Positions 21,041-31,833 of a stretch of 64,000 nucleotides of DNA are shown piece after piece. Numbering within the stretch: position 1 is the stretch's first letter; every line of letters begins with the position of its first letter. Both the position numbers and the translations under genes were made by a program. The notes below the pieces were generated by a model. The model did not search any database, was not told the origin of the DNA, and worked only from the letters and a program-made list of their open reading frames with translations. The stretch comes from Ottowia sp. SB7-C50 (lineage in GTDB: Bacteria > Pseudomonadota > Gammaproteobacteria > Burkholderiales > Burkholderiaceae_C): positions 1,736,001 through 1,800,000 of the forward strand of contig NZ_CP136995.1 of assembly GCF_033110285.1 (NCBI RefSeq), read 5' to 3'.

Positions 21041-22492
21041 ATGAACTACCTCTCCACCCGCGGCGACACCACGCCGCGCAAGTTCTGCGACATCCTGCTC
21101 GAAGGCCTGGCGCCCGACGGCGGCCTGTATCTGCCCGACCATTACCCGCAGGCTGACGCCGCCACGCTGGCGCGCTGGCGCGATGTGCACGCCCAGCAGG
21201 GTTACGCCGCGCTGGCGTTCGAGATTTTGTCGCTGTACATCGACGACATTCCGCCGGCCGACCTGAAGGCGCTGTGCGATAAGACGTACACGCCCGCCGT
21301 GTTCGGCACGCGCGAGATCGTGCCGTTGAAAAAATTGCACGATGCGTCGACCAGCCCAGCACGAACGGATTTTTATCTGGAAGCGCTGTCCAACGGCCCC
21401 ACGCTGGCCTTCAAGGACATGGCGATGCAGCTGCTGGGCAACCTGTTCGAATACGAACTGGCGCGCCGTGGCGAACAGCTCAACATCCTGGGCGCCACCA
21501 GTGGCGACACCGGTAGCGCGGCCGAATACGCCATGCGCGGCAAGCGCGGCATTCGCGTCTTCATGCTCAGCCCGCACGGGCGCATGAGCCAGTTTCAGCA
21601 GGCGCAGATGTTCAGCCTGCAGGACGCCAACATTTACAACATCGCCATCGAAGGCGTGTTCGACGACTGCCAGGACATCGTCAAGGCGGTCAGCAACGAC
21701 CTGGCCTTCAAGCGCCAGTACCGCATCGGCACCGTCAACTCGATCAACTGGGCGCGGCTGCTGGCGCAGGTGGTCTATTACTTTGCCGGCTACTTTCAGG
21801 CCACGCGCAGCAACGACGAGCAGGTCGATTTCACTGTGCCCAGCGGCAACTTCGGCAACGTCTGCGCCGGCCACGTGGCGCGCATGATGGGCCTGCCCAT
21901 CGGCCGCCTGGTGGTGGCCACCAACGAGAACGACGTGCTGGACGAATTCTTCCGCACCGGCGTGTACCGCGTGCGTGGCAGCGCCGACACACACGAGACC
22001 AGCAGCCCGTCGATGGACATCAGCAAGGCCAGCAACTTCGAGCGCTTCGTGTTCGACCTGCTGGGCCGCGACGGGGCGCGCTGCAAGGCGCTGTTCCACG
22101 ATGCGCTAGCGGGTCAGGGCCAGTTTGACCTGAGTGGCGACGCCGCCTTCGCGGCGGCGCGTGACCGCTACGGTTTCGAGAGCGGCAAGAGCACGCACGC
22201 CGACCGCCTGGCCACCATCCGGCAGGTCTACGAGCAGCATGGCGTGATGATCGACACCCACACTGCCGACGGCGTGAAGGTGGCGCGCGAACACGCGCGG
22301 GCAGGGGTGCCGATGATCGTGCTGGAAACGGCGCTGCCGATCAAGTTCGCCGCCACCATCCGCGAGGCACTGGGCCGCGACCCGGATCGTCCCGCGCGCT
22401 TCGACGGGATCGAGGATCTGCCCCGGCGCGTGCAGGTGATGGGGGCCGACGCGCAGGCGGTGAAGACGTTCGTCGCGCAGAATTGCGCATGA
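21041..22492 (+). CDS. thrC: threonine synthase
   Basis: PLP enzyme converting O-phosphohomoserine to threonine, 483 residues from the ATG at 21041 (MNYLSTRGDTTPRKFCDILL). The PLP-binding lysine is in PTLAFKDMAMQLLG, followed by the glycine-rich phosphate loop ILGATSGDTGSAAEY and VPSGNFGNVCAGH, as in the type without a need for SAM activation. With hom it forms the threonine branch. Confidence 0.96.
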   Translation: MNYLSTRGDTTPRKFCDILLEGLAPDGGLYLPDHYPQADAATLARWRDVHAQQGYAALAFEILSLYIDDIPPADLKALCDKTYTPAVFGTREIVPLKKLHDASTSPARTDFYLEALSNGPTLAFKDMAMQLLGNLFEYELARRGEQLNILGATSGDTGSAAEYAMRGKRGIRVFMLSPHGRMSQFQQAQMFSLQDANIYNIAIEGVFDDCQDIVKAVSNDLAFKRQYRIGTVNSINWARLLAQVVYYFAGYFQATRSNDEQVDFTVPSGNFGNVCAGHVARMMGLPIGRLVVATNENDVLDEFFRTGVYRVRGSADTHETSSPSMDISKASNFERFVFDLLGRDGARCKALFHDALAGQGQFDLSGDAAFAAARDRYGFESGKSTHADRLATIRQVYEQHGVMIDTHTADGVKVAREHARAGVPMIVLETALPIKFAATIREALGRDPDRPARFDGIEDLPRRVQVMGADAQAVKTFVAQNCA

Positions 22493-22559
22493 ATTGTGGG
22501 CGCAGCGCTTGCTGCACACCGGTCTTTTGCTATCGATTTCGTAGTTTGGTGCCGCAGTC

Positions 22560-23105
22560 ATGAAGGTGGTCGGTTTTGCAGGTTATTCGGGGTCGGGCAA
22601 GACGCAGCTGCTGGAGCGCGTGATTCCCGCGCTCAAGCTGCGTGGCCTGCGCGTGTCGGTGGCCAAGCATGCGCACCACAAGTTCGACATCGACCACGTG
22701 GGCAAGGACACCTTCCGCCACCGCGAGGCGGGCGCGTTCGAAGTCGTCGTCGCCTCGCGCCATCGGCTGGCGCTGATGCGCGAGTTCGAGCGCGACGCGC
22801 AGCTGTCGGTGCACCAGCTGATCGCCGAGCTGTACGACGGCGTGGACTGGGTGCTGGTGGAGGGCTTCAAGGAGAGCGACCTGCCCAAGATCGAGGTGTG
22901 GCGCGCCTCCGCCGGCAAGGCGGCGCGCTATCCGCACGATGAATTCATCATCGCCGTCGCCACCGATTCGCCCAACGATCTGCCGGAGCCGACCTTGCGC
23001 CCCGTGCTGGATTTGAACGACGCCGACGCCGTGGCCCAGTGGCTGGTCGACAATGGCCATCGCTTTGACTACGAACTCGAACGACACCTGTCGGCCTATG
23101 ACTGA
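22560..23105 (+). CDS. mobB: molybdopterin-guanine dinucleotide biosynthesis adaptor protein
   Basis: 181-residue GTP-binding protein that helps MobA attach GMP to molybdopterin. P-loop GYSGSGKTQLLERV at about residues 7-20, then KHAHHKFDIDHVGKDTFRHREAGA (switch region), and VDWVLVEGFKESDLPKIEV. Its last codons overlap the moeA start by 8 bp, so translation is probably coupled. Confidence 0.93.
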   Translation: MKVVGFAGYSGSGKTQLLERVIPALKLRGLRVSVAKHAHHKFDIDHVGKDTFRHREAGAFEVVVASRHRLALMREFERDAQLSVHQLIAELYDGVDWVLVEGFKESDLPKIEVWRASAGKAARYPHDEFIIAVATDSPNDLPEPTLRPVLDLNDADAVAQWLVDNGHRFDYELERHLSAYD

Positions 23106-24351
23106 CGCGCCGCGCCGCCCGCCCTTGATGCCGCTGGACGACGCCCTGCAGCGCCTGCTGGCGCAGGCCGTGCCGCTGGGCATGACCGAGCAGGTCGACA
23201 CCTTCGACGCCGATGGCCGCGTGCTGGCGCAGGACGTGGTGTCCGCGCTGCATGTGCCGCCGCACGACAACTCTTCGATGGACGGCTACGCGGTGCGCGC
23301 GGCCGACGTTGCGCAGGCAGGGGTCGAACTGCCGGTGACGCAGCGCATTGCCGCCGGCCAGTCGGGCCAGCCGCTGGCGCCGGGCAGCGCTGCGCGCATC
23401 TTCACCGGCGCGCCCCTGCCGGCCGGCGCCGACGCGGTGGTGATGCAGGAAGACACCGAGGCGCTGGCGGGCGGCGCACGCGTGCGCTTCACCGCCGTGC
23501 CCGCGCCCGGCCAATGGGTGCGCGCCGCGGGCGAAGACGTCACGCGCGGCGCCGTCGTGCTTCAAAAAGGGGAGCGCCTTGCGCCCGCTGGCATGGGGCT
23601 GGCGGCCGGAATCGGCCTGGCCGAGTTGTGCGTGGCGGCGCGGCCGCGCGTGGCGCTGTTTTCGACCGGCGACGAGCTCGTCATGCCCGGCGCCGTGCCG
23701 CCCGAGCAGATGGCGCCGGGCGCCATCTACAACAGCAACCGCTTCTTTCTGCGCGCCTTGCTGCAGCGCCTGGGCTGCGACGTCACCGACCTGGGGATCG
23801 TGCCCGACAACCGCGCCGCGACGCTGGCGGCGCTGCAGTCGGCGGCCGAAGCGCACGATCTCATCCTGACCAGCGGCGGCGTGTCGGTCGGCGAGGAAGA
23901 CCACATCAAGCCCGCCGTGGAACAACTTGGCTCGCTGGACCTGTGGCAGATCGCCATGAAGCCTGGCAAGCCGTTTGCCTATGGCCACGTCAACCGGGCG
24001 ACTGGCGGCCAGGCGCATTTCATGGGTTTGCCGGGCAACCCGGTGTCGAGCTTCGTTACCTTTCTGCTGCTGGTGCGGCCCTTCGTGCTGAAGCTGATGG
24101 GTGCAACGCGGCTGGACGCGCCGGCCATGACCCTGCGCGCCGATTTCGATCTGCCGAGGCCCGACAAGCGGCGCGAATTTCTGCGTGCGCGCCGCAACGC
24201 GCAAGGCGGGCTGGACCTGTTTGCCAACCAGAGTTCCGGCGTGCTGACCTCGGCGCACTGGGCCGACGGGCTGATCGATCACCCGGCGGGTGCCACCATG
24301 GCGCGGGGCGACGCCGTGCGCTTCATCCCGCTGGCGGAGCTGCTGTCATGA
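23098..24351 (+). CDS. moeA: molybdopterin molybdotransferase
   Basis: 417-residue enzyme inserting molybdate into adenylylated molybdopterin. Family landmarks: DNSSMDGYAVRA near residue 60, FTGAPLPAGADAVVMQEDTE, the gephyrin-type domain RPRVALFSTGDELV and NSNRFFLRALLQRLG, TSGGVSVGEEDHIKP, and FMGLPGNPVSSFVTFLLLV. Start at the ATG at 23098 inside the mobB end; the stop overlaps the moaD ATG (GTCATGA). Confidence 0.95.
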   Translation: MTDAPRRPPLMPLDDALQRLLAQAVPLGMTEQVDTFDADGRVLAQDVVSALHVPPHDNSSMDGYAVRAADVAQAGVELPVTQRIAAGQSGQPLAPGSAARIFTGAPLPAGADAVVMQEDTEALAGGARVRFTAVPAPGQWVRAAGEDVTRGAVVLQKGERLAPAGMGLAAGIGLAELCVAARPRVALFSTGDELVMPGAVPPEQMAPGAIYNSNRFFLRALLQRLGCDVTDLGIVPDNRAATLAALQSAAEAHDLILTSGGVSVGEEDHIKPAVEQLGSLDLWQIAMKPGKPFAYGHVNRATGGQAHFMGLPGNPVSSFVTFLLLVRPFVLKLMGATRLDAPAMTLRADFDLPRPDKRREFLRARRNAQGGLDLFANQSSGVLTSAHWADGLIDHPAGATMARGDAVRFIPLAELLS

Positions 24352-24601
24352 ACCAGGTCACGGTGCGCTATTTCGCCTCGATCCGCGAAGCCCTGGGCTG
24401 CGCCAGCGAACAGGTGGCCACCCGCGCGCCCACGCTGGCCGCGCTGCGCGACGAACTGATCGCCCGCGGCGGCGTGCATGCCGAGGTGCTGGCGCGCGGC
24501 CGCGCCGTGCGCGTGGCGCTCAATCAGGACATGAGCGACGAATCCGCCGCGCTGCCTGCCGGCGCCGAGGTGGCGTTCTTCCGCCCGTCACGGGCGGTTG
24601 A
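24348..24601 (+). pseudogene. moaD: molybdopterin synthase sulfur carrier subunit, frameshifted at the C-terminus
   Basis: Ubiquitin-fold sulfur carrier whose C-terminal Gly-Gly is thiocarboxylated to donate sulfur to precursor Z. The first 76 or so residues are normal (MNQVTVRYFASIREALG ... AGAEVAFF). The expected ending PPVTGG is present but one frame out: at 24581 the sequence reads TTCTTCCGCCC where one more C would give FFPPVTGG and a stop at 24601. As written, the frame misses the Gly-Gly and reads on for hundreds of bases. This is either a one-base deletion that would inactivate molybdopterin synthase or a sequence error. Starts within the moeA stop. Confidence 0.8.
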
Positions 24602-24629
24602 CGGGCGCGGCAGCGAGTATCTGCGGGCG

Positions 24630-25536
24630 TCACGCCTGCGCGGCGGCATCGCTGGCGGCCAGCAGACGCTGGACGACGTCATCGGCCGCAGTGGTCATGG
24701 GCAGGCGCAACTCACCCTTGCACCAGCCCTGCGCCGCCAGCAGCGCTTTCAAGGGGCCGGGGTTGGGTTCGGCAAACAGCGCTTCCACCAACGCAACCAG
24801 TGGAAGCCAGGCCGCCCGCGCCTGATCGAGGTTGCCGCTCGCCAAGGCGGCCAGCAGCGCCACGAAGCGGCGCGTCTGCACATGCCCCGACGCGGCAATG
24901 GCACCGACCCCGCCCTGGGCCACGGTGCTGAAGATCTGCAGGTCCTCACCGGCCAGCACCTGCAGGCGTCCATCGCGGATCAGCGCCAGCGTCTTGCCAG
25001 CGTCGCCGCCGCAATCTTTCACCGCGCGGATGTTGGGATGCGCGGCCAGGGCAAGCAGCGTTTCGCGCGTCATCACGGCGCCCGTGCGATACGGGATGTC
25101 GTACACCACCAGCGGGGCGGCGCTGGCATCGGCCAGATCGGTGAATCAGTGCCGGATGCCCTGCTGCGCCGGGCGCACGTAATGCGGCGGCGCCACCAGC
25201 AGGCCGGCCAGCGCGGGCAGGTCGGGCGCACTCAGGCGGCGCACCCAGTCGCGCGTATCGGGCAGGTGGTAGCCGCTGGCGCCCATCAGCAACGGCAACC
25301 CGGCCGCGTGTGCGGCCACGGTATGCAGGCACGCCAGTTGCTCCTCTTTCGAGAGCGCCGCCGCCTCGCCCGTTGAGCCGCAGACCACGAAGCCGCGGAT
25401 GCCGGTGGCCGCCAGGTGCGCGGTGAGCCGTGCCAGCGCGGCGTGATCGACCGCGCCGCCATCGAACGGCGTGATGAGGGGAATCCACAGGCCCGAGAAA
25501 TCGGGCGCGGGTGCGGGGGGTTGATGTGAGACTCAC
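24630..25536 (-). pseudogene. dihydrodipicolinate synthase (DapA) family protein, doubly disrupted
   Basis: Class I aldolase TIM barrel; members make dihydrodipicolinate or cleave keto-sugar acids. Rejoined, it gives a normal product of about 301 residues: FSGLWIPLITPFDGGAVD, VVCGSTGEAAALSKEEQ, then YDIPYRTGAV (the catalytic tyrosine strand) and IRAVKDCGGD (Schiff-base lysine). Two lesions: a TGA at 25146-25148 where a tryptophan codon is expected, and a six-G tract at 25515-25520 that puts the likely GTG start (25536, preceded by GAAAGG) out of frame by one base. It lies on the opposite strand between moaD and moaE, splitting what is usually a moeA-moaD-moaE run. Confidence 0.75.
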
Positions 25537-25815
25537 GCGAAACATCCTTTCAGTGACAAGGCCATGACCGCAGGGGTTGGAGCCGAAGTCGGATGTGCGC
25601 GGGAATCTGCCTTAAAAGCCTGAAGGCGGGGTTTGCCGTCGCTCACCTGACGACGGCTGCCGCAGCGCCGGTCAGATGCGCTGGGGTTTTTTCGATTGGG
25701 ATGCCGCGCACGACGCAGCGCCCGCCGCAGGGCGCGGCAAGGGGCAGGGCAGGGCGTGCGGGGACATGCGGTCAGTGTAGCGGCGTGCGTGGCGCCCCCG
25801 GTGCAAAATGCGCGC

Positions 25816-26364
25816 ATGAGCCTGCCCCGTGTTTCGATCCAGCCACACGACTTCGACCTGAGTGCCGAAGTGGCGGCCTTGCGCGCGGGCGATGCGCGCG
25901 TGGGCGCGGTGTGCGCCTTTGTCGGCACGGTGCGCGACAGAAACAGTCCGGCCGCGCAGGCTTCGCTGCCCCCCGCAGGGGCTGACTCCCGTTTGACCGA
26001 CCCGGCGGCGGACCGCAACGGCGCCACGGTCCGCAGCATGGAGCTGGAGCATTACCCCGGCATGACCGAAAAGGCCATCGAGGCCATGATCGATGAGGCC
26101 CATCGCCGGTTTGACCTGTTCGGCGTGCGTGTCATCCACCGCGTCGGCCTGCTGCAGCCGCAGGACCAGATCGTGCTGGTCGCCGTCACCTCCGCCCACC
26201 GGGGCGAAAGCTTCCAGGCCTGCGAATTCCTGATGGATTACCTGAAGACGCAGGCGCCGTTCTGGAAGAAGGAGCAGACGGCTGAAGGCGCACGCTGGGT
26301 CGATGCGCGCGTCAGTGACGACGCGGCCCTGGCCCGCTGGGGCATCGAGGCGTCCAACGCGTGA
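25816..26364 (+). CDS. moaE: molybdopterin synthase catalytic subunit with an internal insertion
   Basis: Catalytic subunit that transfers sulfur from MoaD to precursor Z. The 182-residue protein has the family core MELEHYPGMTEKAIEAMIDEA, IHRVGLLQPQDQIVLVAVTS, FQACEFLMDYLKTQAPFWKKE. It is some 25-30 residues longer than usual because an extra stretch (about 52-75, rich in Ala, Pro and Asp) sits between the FVGTVRDRN strand and the GATVRSMELEHYPG strand. That insert is encoded by a CTTCGCTGCC...GCAGGGGCTGA sequence that resembles intergenic repeats of this group, in frame. Its stop overlaps the next gene's GTG. Confidence 0.9.
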   Translation: MSLPRVSIQPHDFDLSAEVAALRAGDARVGAVCAFVGTVRDRNSPAAQASLPPAGADSRLTDPAADRNGATVRSMELEHYPGMTEKAIEAMIDEAHRRFDLFGVRVIHRVGLLQPQDQIVLVAVTSAHRGESFQACEFLMDYLKTQAPFWKKEQTAEGARWVDARVSDDAALARWGIEASNA

Positions 26365-26922
26365 GCCGGACGGTGCGGTGGCGGTGCGCGCTGGGCACCG
26401 CGTGGGTTCTGGTGCTGGCGTTCGTCCAGCCGGTGGCCGCGCAGGATGGCGCGGGCCCCCCCGATGGGCACGCCCTGGGTGGCGCGCGTGAGCTACGTGG
26501 TCGACGGCGACTCGATCTGGGTGCGGCCCGAAGGCGGCGGCAACCGCGTGCGGCTTCGCCTGGATGGCGTGGACGCGCCCGAAATCTGCCAGGCCTACGG
26601 GCCCGAGTCGCGCCAGGCGCTGCAGGCGCTGGCGTCGAACCAGCGCGTGCGGGTCACGGTGCGGGCGCGCGACCGCTATGGCCGTGCCATCGCGTCGGTG
26701 GTGCGGCTGGACGGTGACGTCGACCTGGGCGAGCGCATGGTGGCCGATGGCTGGGCCTGGACGGACGGCTGGAGCACGCACCTGGGCAAGTACTGGCGTG
26801 CCGAAGCGCAGGCGCGCTGGGCCGGCCGGGGCCTGTTCGCCGAGGGCTGGCCCGAACTGCCGGCCGACTTCAGGCGCCGCCATGGGCCGTGTACGGCCGA
26901 CAAGCCCGCGACGGGCCACTGA
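26361..26922 (+). pseudogene. thermonuclease (SNase-like) family protein, frameshifted at a C tract
   Basis: Secreted OB-fold nuclease. The first frame, from a GTG at 26361 overlapping the moaE stop, encodes a signal peptide (WVLVLAFVQPVAAQ). At a seven-C tract (26456-26462) the frame must lose one base to continue into the SNase domain: RVSYVVDGDSIWVR, LRLDGVDAPEICQAYG, VTVRARDRYGRAIASV, ending at 26922. All catalytic-type residues of the fold (D in VDGDS, the R in LRLDGVDAPE and RDRYGR) are visible. Most likely an intact gene carrying a homopolymer error. Confidence 0.8.
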
Positions 26923-26932
26923 TTTTTGCTCA

Positions 26933-26965
26933 TGGTTTGATAGCTGCCGGCGCCCGCTCCCCATG
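26933..26965. repeat. dispersed Comamonadaceae-type repeat, copy 2
   Basis: Core GGTTTGATAGCTGCCGGCGC, partial copy, in the gap upstream of clpB. Confidence 0.5.
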
Positions 26966-27032
26966 CGGTAAAGGCGATTTATGATGGCGGGACAGCGAGC
27001 GCGCGGCGTGACCGGGGCCTGTCCAGAAAACC

Positions 27033-27060
27033 CTTGATTCCTTGTGGAAACCCCCCATCT
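27033..27060 (+). promoter_or_regulatory. sigma-32 (RpoH) heat-shock promoter of clpB
   Basis: CCCTTGAT (-35, 27031-27038), a 14-bp spacer, and CCCCATCT (-10, 27053-27060), very close to the RpoH consensus CTTGAA-N13-17-CCCCATNT. It lies 27 bp upstream of the clpB ATG, with TCGGAGG as ribosome site between. Confidence 0.88.
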
Positions 27061-27086
27061 GAAGTGGCAATTCGGAGGTTTTTTTC

Positions 27087-29687
<2,601 letters not shown>

Positions 29688-29711
29688 GCGGACTGACGGT
29701 TTGCCGGCCGA

Positions 29712-29752
29712 AAAAGGCGACGGCTGCGCCACAGGCGCACCGTCGCTTTTTT
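29712..29752 (+). terminator. intrinsic terminator after clpB
   Basis: Long stem GCGACGG-CTGCGCC / GGCGCA-CCGTCGC with an ACA loop followed by TTTTTT, starting about 25 bp after the clpB stop. Confidence 0.9.
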
Positions 29753-29820
29753 GTCGTACGCAAGTTTTACTCGAATACACTTTGTGACGGTTTCGCCACC
29801 CTAAAAAAGAAAGCCGTCTC

Positions 29821-30276
29821 ATGAGACTCCAAGCCCTTTTTCTGACCTTTGCCATGCTGCTGGCCGCGCTGCTGGCGGGCTGTGCCACCACGCGGACCGA
29901 ATACCGCCCGCCCGCGGACCCGCAGGGGCGCATGTGCATCACCAACTGTTCCGGCATCAAGCAGAGCTGCGAGATGTCGCAGCAGATGATCCGGCAGCAG
30001 TGCGAGCACGATTTTCAGCGTCGCGAGGCCGCGTTCCGGCGCTGCGAAGCGGAGTACCGCAGCACGCCCACGTCCGTGTGTACGCAGTGGACATCCAGGA
30101 CCGTGACGGTGAATGGCCGTACCGAAACCAGGCAGGAATGCATGGTCACGTCGTATAAGAGCAATCCCTGCCAGCGTCCGAACACCACCTGCAACAGCGG
30201 CAGCAGCTGCGACCGCAACTACGACCAGTGCTTCGTGGGCTGTGGCGGCCAGATCGTTGAAGTGCCCCTCGATTGA
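29821..30276 (+). CDS. cysteine-rich putative lipoprotein
   Basis: 151 residues with a lipoprotein signal (LLAALLAGC lipobox, Cys at about 21), so the mature protein is probably membrane-anchored. The rest is rich in cysteine (about 12 more) and basic residues, e.g. CITNCSGIKQSCEMS and NTTCNSGSSCDRNYDQCFVGC, which could form disulfides or bind metal. No family recognised. Its TGA overlaps the ATG of the aldehyde dehydrogenase gene. Confidence 0.72.
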   Translation: MRLQALFLTFAMLLAALLAGCATTRTEYRPPADPQGRMCITNCSGIKQSCEMSQQMIRQQCEHDFQRREAAFRRCEAEYRSTPTSVCTQWTSRTVTVNGRTETRQECMVTSYKSNPCQRPNTTCNSGSSCDRNYDQCFVGCGGQIVEVPLD

Positions 30277-31703
30277 TGAGCCTCATGCACCAGCCGCTGA
30301 CACCGTTGTTCGAGAGCCAGCGCATCGCGTCGCGCGCGGCGGCCGACGTGCCTTTGGCGGTGCGGCGCGACCGCCTGGGCCGCGTCAGCGAGCTGGTGCA
30401 GACGCACGCCGATGCGCTGTGCGATGCGGTCAACGCCGATTTCAGCCTGCGCGGCCCGCGCCTGACTGAAATCGCCGACCTGTTTCTGCTGCGCGCGATG
30501 CTGGGCGATCTTCGTCGCAACCTGGCGCGCTGGTCACGGTCGCGCCGCGTGCACACCCCTGTGTACCTGCTGCCCGGCGCCGGCCATGTGCAGCGCCAGC
30601 CGCTGGGGGTGGTGGGCATCATCGGGCCGTGGAACTATCCGCTGCAGTTGACGCTGGGCCCGGCGGCGGCCGCGCTGGCGGCGGGCAACCGCGTGATGCT
30701 GAAGCCGAGCGAAACCACGGCGCGCACGTCGGCGCTGCTGGCAGAGCTGGTGGCAAAGCATTTTTCGCCGGACGAATTTGCAGTGGTGCAGGGCGACGCG
30801 GACGTCGCCGCCGAATTCGCAGCGCTGCCTTTCGACCACCTGTTCTTCACCGGTTCGACCGCCGTGGGGCGCAAGGTGGCCGAGGCCGCGGCGCGCAACC
30901 TGACGCCTACCACGCTGGAGCTGGGCGGCAAGTCGCCTTGCATCGTCGACGCCTCTTGCCAGGATCTGCAGCAGGCGGCGCTGAAGATCGCGCACGGCAA
31001 GCTGCTGAACGGCGGGCAGACCTGCATTGCGCCCGACTACGTGCTGCTGCCGCGCGGCCGCGAAGCCGAATTCACGGCCGCCTACCGGCAGGCCGTGGCG
31101 CAGTTGTTCCCGTCCATCGAAGGCAACCCGGACTACGCCGCCATCATCACCCAGCGCCATCGCGACCGCCTGCTGTCGCTGCTGGACGAAGCGCGTGCCG
31201 CCGGCGCGCAGGTCGAGGACGTGGGGCCGCCGCCTGCCACGGGCGGTGGTGGCACCACGGCTCGGCAGTTGCGGCCCATGCTCGTCTTTGGCGCACCCGC
31301 TTCGACGCGGCTGATGCAGGAAGAAATCTTCGGCCCCATCCTGCCGGTGCTGCCGTGCGACCGGCCCGAGGACGCCATCGCCCACATCCACGGCGCGGCG
31401 CGCCCGCTGGCGCTGTACTGGTTCGGCACCGACACGGCCGCGCGCGACCGGGTGCTGCACGGCACCGTGAGCGGCGGCGTGACGGTGAACGACACGCTGA
31501 TGCACATCGCCCACGACGGCCTGCCTTTTGGCGGCGTGGGCGCCAGCGGCTGGGGCGCGTACCACGGCGAAACGGGGTTTCTGCGCTTCACGCACCAGAA
31601 GGCGGTGTTCGTGCAATCGCGCTGGGCGGCGGGATCGCTGCTGTACCCGCCCTATGGCCCGCGCTTTGACCGTGTGATGGCGCTGATTCGGCGGCTGCTG
31701 TAG
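30276..31703 (+). CDS. aldehyde dehydrogenase family protein (coniferyl-aldehyde dehydrogenase type)
   Basis: 475-residue NAD(P)-dependent aldehyde dehydrogenase oxidising an aldehyde to a carboxylate. Visible: GIIGPWNYPLQLTLGPAAAALAAGN (cofactor site), FFTGSTAVGRKVAEAA, the general-base glutamate in TLELGGKSPCIVD, the nucleophile cysteine in NGGQTCIAPDYVL, and the C-terminal PFGGVGASGWGAYHGETGFL. The short length and C-terminal motif fit the branch that includes coniferyl and fatty aldehyde dehydrogenases; the substrate is not determined. Starts within the stop of the lipoprotein gene. Confidence 0.9.
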   Translation: MSLMHQPLTPLFESQRIASRAAADVPLAVRRDRLGRVSELVQTHADALCDAVNADFSLRGPRLTEIADLFLLRAMLGDLRRNLARWSRSRRVHTPVYLLPGAGHVQRQPLGVVGIIGPWNYPLQLTLGPAAAALAAGNRVMLKPSETTARTSALLAELVAKHFSPDEFAVVQGDADVAAEFAALPFDHLFFTGSTAVGRKVAEAAARNLTPTTLELGGKSPCIVDASCQDLQQAALKIAHGKLLNGGQTCIAPDYVLLPRGREAEFTAAYRQAVAQLFPSIEGNPDYAAIITQRHRDRLLSLLDEARAAGAQVEDVGPPPATGGGGTTARQLRPMLVFGAPASTRLMQEEIFGPILPVLPCDRPEDAIAHIHGAARPLALYWFGTDTAARDRVLHGTVSGGVTVNDTLMHIAHDGLPFGGVGASGWGAYHGETGFLRFTHQKAVFVQSRWAAGSLLYPPYGPRFDRVMALIRRLL

Positions 31704-31705
31704 CT

Positions 31706-31757
31706 CATGTTTTGATAGCTGCTCGCGCTTGTCTGGCGAGCGCTGGAGGCGGATTTT
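31706..31757. repeat. dispersed Comamonadaceae-type repeat, copy 3
   Basis: Core GTTTTGATAGCTGCTCGCGC followed by the inverted half GGCGAGCGCTGGAGGC. Lies between convergent genes (aldehyde dehydrogenase and the flavoprotein). Confidence 0.65.
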
Positions 31758-31833
31758 TCTTCAAGCCCTGGTGCGGAGGCGGCGCATCCGCCGCCCCGCA
31801 GTCCGCCCGCTTTCGGCGACCCGGTGCGCAGGT

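Noticed and set aside
23514..25376. 620-residue open frame from moeA through moaD to the dapA-like gene
   Set aside because: It is the moaD read-through frame created by the missing base, plus out-of-frame moeA; not a natural fusion.
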